From Symsagittifera roscoffensis (Eukaryota; Xenacoelomorpha; Acoela; Convolutidae), in NCBI RefSeq assembly GCF_963678635.1, contig NC_087068.1, positions 10,176,027-10,240,026 of the forward strand: a stretch of 64,000 nucleotides of DNA. The letters run 5' to 3'. This document shows, piece after piece, positions 33,354-43,300 of this stretch. Position 1 is the first letter of the stretch. Each line of letters opens with the position of its first letter. Below the pieces are notes generated by a model, which had not been told where the DNA came from, made no database searches, and saw only the letters and a program-made list of their open reading frames with translations. The translations under genes were made by a program, and so were the position numbers.

Positions 33354-35054
33354 GTAAAATGAATTCGATAAATTACTAAAAAAATTCAAACAACACTAAC
33401 CATTTTTATTAAATATTCTCTTTTTTCTTCAAAGGCACAATCATCAATCATCTACAAAACAAAAAGCAAAACAAAAACAGAAACTTTTTAAAAATTCATA
33501 AATATCTATTAACATATTCAATAATTGAAGCAATAAGATTATTCTATACAGAGCAGTAAACTGATATATAATTTTTTTTCTCCAAAGCAGCAAATATTCA
33601 TACAATTGAAATTAATTAAATAATTTCAGCCCCCAAATCAAGCAGTAAATTTCAAAATTTTAAAGTAGTAATTTAATAAAAACTGTTCCTAAATTGCAGA
33701 TAGCAGTACTAATCTTTCCGAAGACGCTTCTTTATATTCACTCGCCCACAAATTTCATCCAAAATTGCTCAGCTGGCCCACAAAGAATTGTTAAAACTAA
33801 TGAATTTAAGTTTTAACTTTCACTGATAACAACCCTAACATATTTTAACGCGTTTCAAACTTTCCTTTAAACCGAATGGAAAGGAATTATATAATAATCC
33901 AAAATAACCAACGCAAGCTTATTAAACACCACAAACCACAACCTAACAGCATGACTAGAAAAAGAAAACCCACGGTACCCAAACTGGATTAACGCCAGCT
34001 TAGAACTGGATAAATTATTCTTTTTAAGACTACTTTTAAGTCTAAACACAAAAAAAACACCACAAAGTCGAAAGTCAAACCCAAAACAAACATTTTGATT
34101 TTTGAGAAAAAGACATAACTAAGACAAAAAAAGAAAACACCAGTAATAAGAAATAGCATGAAAGGTTTAACTAAAAACAGGACCCTCAAAAAAGAGAACA
34201 TGAAATTATATCCTCACTTCTGGCCTAACCCATCAGAAGAGGACGTCCTGAGCATGCTCTATAGCCGGCCTCACCCACCGTGCTACATCCACGCTTTGTG
34301 ACACCCACGACACTATTTTTGACTGGAGTTACTCAAGTGTGAGTAGCTCATAAAAATAATCGAACTAAATATTAACGCTTTAGCAATAAAAACTAATACA
34401 AAATCATGACTAAAAATAAAAATTAAACAAAGATTTATATATGTAAATAATACAATGCAGTATATAGATAATATACAGCCCAAAGACAAGCAGCAACGAA
34501 CTTGATAACCCAATCACATTCCAACTACGTAATAGCAAACCCACCTGACATGCTGCCTAAAATCACTACACTCAATGGATTTAAAGTATGACTCGGCATC
34601 GCAGCAAAGGAAATCTTTGCAACAGAACAATGGCCATCTCGATGTTTAAGTATACGTAGATATCCCAAGTCACCAGGCCCTGTATCCAAAGTCAATTTAC
34701 ATGCCGTTCCCAAACGAGATTCAGATTAGCAATGTTCCTATCAACCAGATCAACACTCATCGCAGCTGATCAGAAATCATGATACGATCTCCCGAAACGA
34801 TCGTGATGACAACTTTTCTTCTAAACCAGAAAAAGAATATGCTCGCAACCTCTAAAAAAACACCATCATCCATCCTACACTACAAAAAGAACATTGAAAA
34901 ACTAAAACTCTCTAAACCCGGATGGGTGGAACCAGATCTAAACTAGTATTTATCATTGGTTATTATTATGATATTTTATCTCTATAAAATATTAAACACT
35001 AACCAATCATACTCCATCAAACCTACAACCTATTTTTTTGTAAAGCGTTGAAAC
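33354..35054 (+). repeat. 3' untranslated/terminal region of copy 2, cut by assembly gap
   Basis: Counterpart of 13784-15480. It keeps the intron-like layout at the start, CAGTAAA words, the hairpin block at 34217-34302, the purine run GGATGGGTGGAACC (34922) and the AACCAATCAT phrase. The sequence ends in Ns, so most of the presumed LTR is not visible. Confidence 0.6.
34217..34302 (+). ncRNA. Conserved structured RNA block, copy 2
   Basis: Hairpin 1: CTTCTGG (34217-34223) with TCAGAAG (34233-34239) around loop CCTAACCCA, seven pairs including one G-U. Hairpin 2 around loop CCTCACCCA keeps the TAGC-CGG/CCG-T-GCTA stem. Bases 34241-34302 match copy 1 at 61 of 62 positions. Hairpin 1 differs from copy 1 by paired changes that keep the stem. 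Confidence 0.6.
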
Positions 35055-35254
35055 NNNNNNNNNNNNNNNNNNNNNNNNNNNNNNNNNNNNNNNNNNNNNN
35101 NNNNNNNNNNNNNNNNNNNNNNNNNNNNNNNNNNNNNNNNNNNNNNNNNNNNNNNNNNNNNNNNNNNNNNNNNNNNNNNNNNNNNNNNNNNNNNNNNNNN
35201 NNNNNNNNNNNNNNNNNNNNNNNNNNNNNNNNNNNNNNNNNNNNNNNNNNNNNN
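35055..35254. other. Assembly gap (200 N)
   Basis: Exactly 200 Ns, so of unknown true size. It separates the 3' end of copy 2 from the inverted repeat and BEL relic; continuity across it should not be assumed. Confidence 1.
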
Positions 35255-35257
35255 GAG

Positions 35258-35383
35258 AGAGAGAGGGAGATTGAGTGTTCTTATAATGGTACGTATATCG
35301 TTTTAAACCCAAAACGATTGTCTACCTGAGACTTGTGAAATATCACCCAAACATAAAAAGGCTACTTAGCTGAATAGTGGATC
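35258..35383 (-). repeat. Left arm of inverted repeat flanking the BEL/Pao relic
   Basis: The reverse complement matches 39227-39345: shared blocks include TCAGCTAAGTAGCC, TTTCACAAGTCTCAGGTAGA, TGTTGGGT-like and CAATCTCCCTCT. It begins beside the gap in a GA-rich microsatellite (35255-35270). It lies right behind the 3' end of the minus-strand pol relic, where an LTR would be expected. Confidence 0.75.
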
Positions 35384-35444
35384 ACTTTTGTCTACTGAAG
35401 CTTGCTGTCGGCTGAGTTTAGCTATCTGTCGTTAGAACATCTGT

Positions 35445-38400
35445 CTAAGGCTGTAATTTCATTTGAGCGGGCCAATCTGATGAAGAATTTGAAAAGAAGG
35501 CTGATCCTTTGAGCCATCGGGAATCGGCTGTCATTTCACTTGCTTTGTAACCACGTGTTCGATCACCGGCAGTGTTATCTTTGCTGGGTACATATCTCCA
35601 ATCTTGTTGCGATGTCGAGTCCAAGATGAAGTTGAGTCGGTTGGCAATGATGATCCGGTGGCACTGGTTTGCAGAATTAATGCAATGTAAAACGGTCGTA
35701 CTGCTGTCCACAGTATTGTGCTGTCAATCTTGATGTCGTGCTGTCCTTTGACAAATCTCGCAAGTTTTGCTCCATTTGTCGCGGCTTGTAGTTTCAAGTT
35801 CGGTATTGTTATCCTTTTGAGGGGGCTACTCTTGCTTTTCCGATGATGAACTTTATTTCCACTGTGTTGTCGGTGTAGGTGATCCTAAAGTAAGCAACTG
35901 AGTCAAAAGCGAGCTCCGAGGTGTCGTTGAAAACTGCAAGTGGAGAATTTTTTTTCCTGGCGAAAGTAATTCCTAATTCTGTGACATGCAAATGTCGTTG
36001 AACTGGTTGCGTTCGTCAATGCATTCGTTGAGATCCTTCAGAGGGTCCAGATTGAGGGGTTTGTTTCACTGAGGTCGAGTAGTCCGGGCAATTTAAAATG
36101 ATTTCCGAAGTCGTATCGTCAATGGCATGGTTATTCCAAGATAGTCAAAATTTGAAGAAACAAACTTCAGTAATTTGCGCTGGGTGGGGTAGTCGATCGT
36201 CTGAAACTTCGTGGCTTCCACAAGAAGTACGTCTTTGTCGGGCTTCCATTTGACCCCTAGAACTCTTTCGGGACGTCTTTCAACTGATGTGAGGCTGTCG
36301 CTGTTTCCTGTGTCGTTCTTGTCGATGGTCCTTAGAAAGTCTTCAGAGTTGGATATCAACTTTGTCAGGTTGAATCCTCTACGGTTAAATATTGTTTGCA
36401 AGTCTTTCATCAAAATGGTCGCTTCGGCAGGCGTTGATAGAGGTCGTCCATGTAGATATTCTTTTCTGTGATTTACACCAAACTGGGGAATTCTTCGGCA
36501 TTTTTTTTGGCACATTGTCGGGTAGCGTAGCAGGCCACACAAGATGCGTGCGTCCGTTGCACCGAAGATGTGGTGAGTCTACTGGTTGGTGATAGGCTTG
36601 TGCTCATCGTCTTTCCAAAGTATTCGTAGGTAGGGCTGATCTTGAGGCTTGACGAAGACTTGCATGAAAATTGCCTCGATGTCTGCTGAGATGGCAATCT
36701 GTCTTCATTAAATCTTATGAGGATTCCAGTGAGGTTTGTCAGGAGGTCCGGTCCAGTTAGAAGGGTGCTGTTGAGGGAGACTCCTTTGAAGATGCTGGAG
36801 GCGTTTAGTATTCAGAGTACTTTTCCAGGCTTGTTGACTTTTCTTACTGGGTGGTGAGGCAAATTGTTGACTTTTGTTACTGAGTGATGAGTCGCGTTGT
36901 ACGGGGGGTCATCGACTTCAATTATGAATCCTTTCTGAAGATCCGTGTCAAGAAACCCCACAACGTACAAGGTTTCCATTGTGGGGTTTCTTCGTAGTTT
37001 CTATAGAAGGCTGTCGAGTTGCTAATTGGCAAGCCATCGATTGTTGGGCAAATGTCGATCGCGTTTCCAAAGCATTCCAACTACGTAGTGTCTATTGGAT
37101 AGGCGTTTGGTCGAAAACTCTAAACTGTCCAGGGCATCCATATCGTCTGCAGAGAGGCTGCGGTGGTCCATTAAGATTCCGTCGGCGTTTATCTTCATCC
37201 ATTCGGCTACATGTCGAAAGAGCAAATTGTCCGATGTGAAGTGAATGGTGTTGGCATCGTTGGGTTTAGCTGCATTGTCTCTTCCACAAAGAGACCATCC
37301 TAAAGGCGTTTTCATCCAATCTGTATATCTTGTTTTGATGAGATGGCTTCTGTTGGTGTCACTAGTTTGGCGAAGTCGCATCCTAAGATGAGTTCTATTT
37401 CCTTTGAAGGCAAAGTTGCAATGTGGATATGTTGAAATTGCTGATTCCTCTGGCAGATAGAGTTGAAAAGTACAAGATCAAAGTCTGAGAGATTCCTATT
37501 CATTATGACGGCAATGTCGTTGAGCTGAAATGGCTGCTGTCTATGTTTGTAGGGTCCAATCGCAATGCTCATCTTTGCAGAGGCTGTGTCGGATGAAGTT
37601 AAATCGTGAAGTCAAAGCTGAATCCTGCGTTTAATTTGGGACCTGGTTTCAATTGAAGAGCGATTGATGATTTTAGCAAAGTGAGTTTGCTAGCACAGCC
37701 AAGCATGGCATTGGCATGTAGTTCTTGATTGTCATAAAAGATCGTTATTTGCAAGGTCGGAATGTGGCGAGTCGATTCCCATGTTTTTGTGCTGGATTTG
37801 CAATTTGTTGCATCATCATGTCGGTTAGCGTTCCTTCTTGTAGAGTCCTTGCGTCCGGTCGAGGTGTTTGAATTCAAGTTTTTACTGGTTTTTAGTAGAG
37901 TGTGTTGTTTCCTGTTGCCTCCATCTGTCCTACAGGTCTGAGTTAATTGACAACCGGCAAATTTTTGAGGGCTGAGGCAGTTAAGCAGAGTAGTAGATCA
38001 TTGGCATGCCGTAGTCGGTCCATTGGTTTTATGGCTATGAAATGCTGGCTGTTTCCGAGACAGGGGAAACTGCGTTTTTCCGGGCAAAAAATTTTTTGCG
38101 GCTCCTTTTGTCCTGGCTGATGTTGTTGTATGCGTTGAACGTTCGGAATATTATAGTGATTTTTCGGTCAGTTGGATGAAATTGCTTATTGGTTGCTGCT
38201 GGCCAGTTCGTGCAGGCATCAGCGTAGACATTGAATCATACGCTTAAGTCAATTAGCGATGGCTGTCGGAGGTTTTGTTGAAGGTTGTAGCGATTCCATT
38301 CCAGTCGGCAGGGTGTCGGCAGTTTTCCTAAAACTGTCTGAACCTTCGTTGTAGAGTGGAGATGGTGGTGGAATCCAAGCGTTGTGAAGGTGTCAACCAT

Positions 38401-38750
38401 TGTCTGTAGGAAGTTAGCGAGACCCTTGCAGCTTCTGTTGTGGCGTAGAGACGGGCTGCTGATGTGGTCCAGTCGTCGAAGGAAGGAGGTTACTATCTTC
38501 GCCGGGTTTCCAAAGTCGTTTTCCAGCTTCTGTTGTGTCGTAGAGTCGGGCTGCTGATGTTGTCTAGTCGTCGAAGGAAGGAGGCTACTATCTTCGTCCG
38601 GTTGTTGGCTGCATATTGGCTGGGTCATTTGATTAGGCTGATTAGGCTGCTGATCATATCATTGATGCATGGTGCTGGCTGCACTATTGTTGGGTTGATT
38701 ATCGATGCTTGTTCTGAGTTGGTGAAATACAAACCAAGCATAAACGGCTC
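35445..38750 (-). pseudogene. BEL/Pao retrotransposon gag-pol relic
   Basis: Read on the minus strand: gag piece about 38750-38236 (KVQTVLGKLP...LEWNRY, typical BEL gag end); zinc knuckle region about 38100-37880 (LNCLSPQKFAGC...C...HTLL); retropepsin region 37877-37599; TPLGWSLCG linker near 37310 after the LILGCDFA motif; RT with YMDD at 36454-36443 in a frame shifted from its neighbours; RVLGVKW near 36290 and FDYLGI near 36130; RNase H-like ARVAP motif near 35830; A17/Pao end with ANRL...WRYVPS near 35560. Many frameshifts and stops. No integrase is seen between 35445 and the repeat at 35383, so the 3' part is deleted. Confidence 0.8.
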
Positions 38751-38903
38751 ACCCGACCCGCAATAAAACTCTCACTAGTTTTGGAGACTGAGTCAGTAGA
38801 AACCATATCGCATCAAATTTAGCTTCGTCAATGACAACAACACAAGACCCAGCAGAAAAACAGCAGATTTACCATCAGAAACATTATTACGAACAACTCT
38901 TTG

Positions 38904-38999
<96 letters not shown>
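38904..38999. repeat. (ACT)32 microsatellite
   Basis: Thirty-two uninterrupted ACT units. The long Ser, Thr or Val runs that appear when it is translated are artefacts, although the frame around it on the minus strand could have been part of the BEL gag leader. Confidence 0.98.
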
Positions 39000-39226
39000 G
39001 ACGACGGACGCACGGCATGCCTTGACAAAACCGATTTTTTTTGCAACCTGCAAACGGGCACGGCTATGTTCCCGCTACTTTAACGCACGTGTCAAAATCA
39101 TTGCAGACAACAATAGAAACATACCCAAAGTCAATTGCCAACTGAACAAAAGTCAAGTCTCAACTAAATCAATTAAAATCAGCTCCCAAAAAGACCATTT
39201 GAAGTACTTTAGCAAATAGATCCAGT

Positions 39227-39345
39227 GTTCATTCAGCTAAGTAGCCTTTTCATGTTCGGGTATTGTTTCACAAGTCTCAGGTAGACAAGCGTGTTGGGTA
39301 AAGAATGATAAGAACTGTCAATCTCCCTCTATCTATCATCTCCTG
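39227..39345 (+). repeat. Right arm of inverted repeat
   Basis: Inverted relative to 35258-35383 with roughly 85% identity in the central 60 bases by eye and an indel of several bases further out. Direct LTRs would be in the same orientation, so this pair is not a normal LTR pair for the BEL relic. Confidence 0.75.
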
Positions 39346-40011
39346 TGAGATACTTTGGTACGGTAACTGTCCTCCACACCCCCACTGTCCCGCTCCTAGT
39401 TCTCTCGTCACTCAATTATAAACGCAGGTTGCCTTTAGAGAAATAGTACGGGACAGCTACATTTCACTGGAATTTGATGGATAATAATCGAGTATATTGT
39501 ATTTTCAATGTCAGCCTCCATAAAAATAGAAAACTATCAATGATAATTGATTGAAAATGGATTATTTTCTTCATAGTCTAAGATGTTTTCTTTAAAGTCT
39601 AATCAATTAAAACCATTTGAATGAAATCTAATCAATTACAATTGATTATGATAAATTTTTTCAAAATGTGTCTGAAATTTTTAAACATACTGCGGTTTTT
39701 TCAACATTGACCATTAAAGCCGCCATCTTGTCAGTTTCAAAAAAGTTCAAATATAATCCATTATAATCTATTATAAGTGATTAAACTGGACTTTTTTCAG
39801 AGGTTTTTGATAAAATTGACAAATATTTATCAAAGTTATCTCATTTCCTGTTTAGTTCAGTTGTTCGTTTTACGTTTCAGTTTCATAACTTTTTACTTTT
39901 CACATTTAACTTTTTATTTATTTTTTCAATTTGGAAGTTTAACATTTGATTATAACATTATAACATATCTTATACTGTGTTTGATGAAAGGGAATAGTGA
40001 AATTCTTGCAA
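39346..40011. repeat. AT-rich stretch with TAATCGATT/GATTATAATC-type words
   Basis: No gene seen. 39480-39780 is dense in words such as CAATTGATTATGATAA, AATCAATTAAAACC and AATCCATTATAATC, the same family as 61190-62060 and 62830-63200. Confidence 0.5.
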
Positions 40012-40168
40012 CAGGCGATTTTGGCTGGTGAACTGCATTTGGAATGGGACGAAAGAGAAACAGTTGATCAGGTTGCTGGAGTCTTGGGGTGAACATTACA
40101 TGGTGCTGAAGATGTCCAACTCTACTGATGCCAAGCAGCTGTATAACGAAGCACTCAATCTCAACGGG
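40012..40168 (+). CDS. Possible exon with Myb/SANT-like domain fragment
   Basis: After an acceptor-like TTGCAACAG (40003-40011) one frame reads CIWNGTKEKQLIRLLESWGEH and continues to NEALNLNG before a TGA near 40182. The pattern W..KE...LI.L...WGEHY...K and a final YNEALNLN resembles the Myb/SANT-like (trihelix-type) DNA-binding domain found in many invertebrate genes and Harbinger elements. No further exons were found; the fragment may be a relic. Confidence 0.3.
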
Positions 40169-40266
40169 TCAGAAATTATTTGAGTCTTTTTACTCAATCC
40201 ACCCAAGTTTGTATATGAGAGCATAGAAATTAAATTGCTATAGTTTGATTGGTTGAAACAAAACAA

Positions 40267-40436
40267 GTTAGTTTGAACAAGAAGGCGTTAGATTATTTCA
40301 TTACTGATGCGCTTTAAAGTTATTTTGGGCGGAATAATTAAAAAAATAGAAGAACTGGGCCTGTTTATTATTTCGCCCAAAATAACCTAAGAGCGCATCA
40401 GTAAAAAATAATCGAACTCCGTCTTGTTCAAACTAG
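40267..40436. mobile_element. Small foldback (MITE-like) element
   Basis: Inverted arms 40267-40333 and 40373-40436 of about 65 bases each share TAGTTTGAACAAGA, TTACTGATGCGCT and TTATTTTGGGCG with the complement of the other arm, around a 39-base centre. No target duplication is obvious. Confidence 0.75.
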
Positions 40437-41275
40437 ATTTTTATTTCACTAAACGAAGGAGTTAGTCGCTCTATCACTCGCACAATCACTTAAGTTAAAT
40501 AAAAAAGAGATGTTCGTGTACTCTTTTTTTATAACAGCATATGGCAACAAGGATAGACGGTTGCTGTGCTAGTAGCTCAGAATATTTAGACAATATATTT
40601 AAAGAGAACATAAAGATCTTTTTGACATTAGTGTCGTCTTTTGTGCGTGGTGTGATAAAAGAATTAGACGCAAGCTTAAAATTTAGGCATACTCAACAGC
40701 CATATTGCAAAAAAGATAAAGTGATACCAGTTTTTGTCCCCAAAATTTCCGGCGGGTTTTTGTCGACAACAAGAAAATTTTAAAATTTTTAAAAATTTTG
40801 TTCGAATTACATTTAAGGAGCCAAATTGTGTCTATTGTGAATTGTAAACGGATTATGCAACAAGGAGGCTCCCTTTGTTCTTATTATGATCTTTCATTCT
40901 CTTTGCTCGTTCCGACAAAATTTTAACATGTTTAAAGACTCTGGAATCCAGGAACACAGGAACATACAGACAAAATAATGTGCTCCTGTCCAGTGCACAG
41001 TTTGGCCTCGTAATCGACTGAAAGATTTTTCCTATGATTTGTCACTCGAGCTATTCCGACTACTTTTTGTGGTATTGTGTCGAAAACAAAAAAATATATA
41101 AAAAAAAATTGAAACACCCGGACACAAAGTTCTTCCCCAATATCAATGGTCGTAACAATAAATTAGAAACCCGACCGGACGTTGATGTCGAAGCTTGTGA
41201 AACGCCAGCCACAGCACGAAAATTAATATAGAGAAGTAACCAAAGCAAGAAATTTTAATCTACTGAATTATCCCA
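40437..41275. other. Intergenic stretch before the copia element
   Basis: A short open frame at 40541-40783 (about 80 codons, starting MATRIDGC) has no recognisable motif and no second copy in the window. Nothing else is supported. Confidence 0.35.
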
Positions 41276-41280
41276 TATCA
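41276..41280 (+). other. Target-site duplication of the copia element, left
   Basis: TATCA directly before the 5' LTR, repeated as TATCA at 46353-46357 directly after the 3' LTR. Five bases is the usual length for Ty1/copia integration. Confidence 0.85.
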
Positions 41281-41523
41281 TATTGGTGATTTTTCCTAAC
41301 TGAACTGGAATTGATCTTTCTTATTCGGTTCAAACTGAGAGATTACTTCCCGATTTTTGTTAAAATTAGCTGGTGAAACATGACCTTTAGTCATTGGTTC
41401 GAGCAATTTTGTGCGGGTGGCTTACCATATATATTTGATCTGAATTGCTACTGGAACTATCACGCAACTCTCATTAATTCACTCCTTATTAATCAACCGT
41501 TTGTCGCTGCAATAACCTTGATA
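41281..41523 (+). repeat. 5' LTR of Ty1/copia element (243 bp)
   Basis: Starts TATTGGTGA and ends CCTTGATA; matches 46107-46352 with about 15 substitutions and one 3-base indel by eye, roughly 6% divergence. The ends are TAT...ATA rather than TG...CA in both LTRs. Confidence 0.93.
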
Positions 41524-41537
41524 GGTTATGGGCCCAG
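41524..41537 (+). promoter_or_regulatory. Primer binding site for an initiator-tRNA-Met half
   Basis: GGTTATGGGCCCAG begins at the base after the LTR. It is complementary to the anticodon stem-loop side of initiator tRNA-Met (CTGGGCCCATAACC), the internal half-tRNA primer type known from Drosophila copia. Confidence 0.85.
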
Positions 41538-42430
41538 ATGCCCAATCACGAGTGAGAAGTCAGGAGTCAAGATTGACTGTTTGTTCAAACGAATAAGAAA
41601 AAAGCTGAGGTTTGCAGTGGAGTTTTGACAGTGAAATTTACAACTGGAAATATACAACTAATCAGTTAGAGAAGTGCAAACATAGAAGAAGGTCAACGCA
41701 ACTAGTAGAGACAGGCAACTTTGACGACAAAAGCAGGGCAACCTAACTTCTAGAGATAGACATTTCTGATGATAGTAGCAGGGAAACACAACAGAGAAAA
41801 AGAGAAGAGGGCCAAAAGCTACACGAAGGAGCACTGAGTGAGCACAGCAGTGGAAGAAGCACTACACTATTGATAGTGAAAGAAAGTGAATCAAACTGAT
41901 AAATTACACGTTTTATTTGTAAAAGTTGCTGATTTATACTCAATTTTTGCGGAAGGATAAATTCGTTCGTACGCGGTTGCTCGAATCCGACACTAAATCA
42001 ATCCAAAAAATACATTGCCATTAAAAGAAAAAGAAACTGATACCCCAGAATAAAAAGACGAATTTCTATTTTGCTAATACAAATATTACCTAGTATGAAA
42101 TCTGAGGAGGGACCTTAGCTTTGCTAGTTTGCTGATGTGTTATTCGGTACGCACTCCGTCAGGTTCCATAGTCATATAAGCGGGCGATATTGATGTTTAT
42201 AATATATGATTTTGATGTAAAAGAAAACGGGGTCATTGATCTTTACCTAGGGCAATACTTAACTTTTTGAGTTTTGGATTGGAGCTTAACCTTTGGTGAT
42301 AATTAAGTAGAAAATAAGAACTTGGATTAGGAAAAAAAAAGTCAAAAACTGATAGGATAATTTTTTCGGGAAAAAAGAAGATTTTTCCTACTTTGAAGAG
42401 CAATTCGAGGCACGGAATTTTCACTTGAAG
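41538..42430 (+). other. Untranslated leader of the copia element
   Basis: No frame of note. It lies between primer site and gag ATG and probably contains packaging signals that cannot be identified here. Confidence 0.5.
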
Positions 42431-43300
42431 ATGAACAGGATTTTTGATGAGACAGTTGATTATAGAAATTTTATGCCAAGTTTAAGACCGAATGCAAGCA
42501 GTGATCAAAAACAAGCTGCGATAGATAAAGGAAAGGAGATTTTTGAAGAAAAACAATTGCATATCTGGTACAAACTTGAGCAAGCTCTAGATAAGAAATC
42601 GGTTTTGTTTTTAAGGCCTTATAAAGGCAAAGGTAGCAAAGCTTGGGATGTTTTACGAAAAAGGTTTGAAAAAGAGTTTTGAAAAAGGTTTGAAAAAGAG
42701 TTTTGAAAAAGAATAGCAATGAAAAAGTGATAGATTATTTGACTAGAGCAGAGGAGATTCAGTATAACTTAGAGCAAGTGAACGAAGGAGTGAGTGAAAA
42801 AATGTTAATTTCAATTATTTTGAAAGGACTTCCGAAACAATTTGAAACTTTTTCTACTATAGCTAAGTTTAGTAGAGATGAGAAAAGTTTAGATGAGTTG
42901 AAAAGAGATTTAGTGAATTTTGATAGCGAGAGACAAATAATTGAAAAAAAACATGCTTTCAATAGCGAGAATAGAGTTTGTTTCAAGTGTCATTAAAGAG
43001 GACATGTGTCAAAACAGTGCAGAGAAAACTTAGAGAGCAGACGAGATAGTGAAGACAGAGCTCAAAAAATTCAGTGCTATGAGTGCAAGGAGCTTAGACA
43101 TTTTGCAAAATATTGCCAAGCAAAGAAAAAATTCATTAGTAAGACTAAACGAGAACAGCAGAACCTAGCAGCTGAAACAGAGGCTCATTTTAGTTTCCTG
43201 AGTGGAGTGTCTCCGGGCGAGGACTTCGTTGTAGACTCTGGAGCTAGCAATAATATGATTAAGGATCGAGACATTAGTTTGTTAGTTTAGATGAGAACTT
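42431..43300 (+). pseudogene. Copia Gag and protease, broken
   Basis: Frame starts MNRIFDETV at 42431 and runs through a Gag core to 42682, where two in-register 24-base units (42661-42708) each carry a TGA. Gag continues in 42703-42996. The first zinc knuckle (CX2CX4HX4C, about 42978-43020) has a TAA inside it; the second (CYEC....H....C, about 43075-43116) is intact. The retropepsin motif VVDSGAS is at 43231-43251. The presence of two knuckles is normal for copia-type Gag-Pol. Confidence 0.85.

Noticed and set aside
38793-39083. Poly-Ser, poly-Thr and poly-Val proteins
   Set aside because: Produced by the (ACT)32 microsatellite in three frames.
39000-39219. Plus-strand C-terminal part of a second BEL pol
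   Set aside because: Tested because of the inverted repeat, but no BEL motif could be read in any frame.
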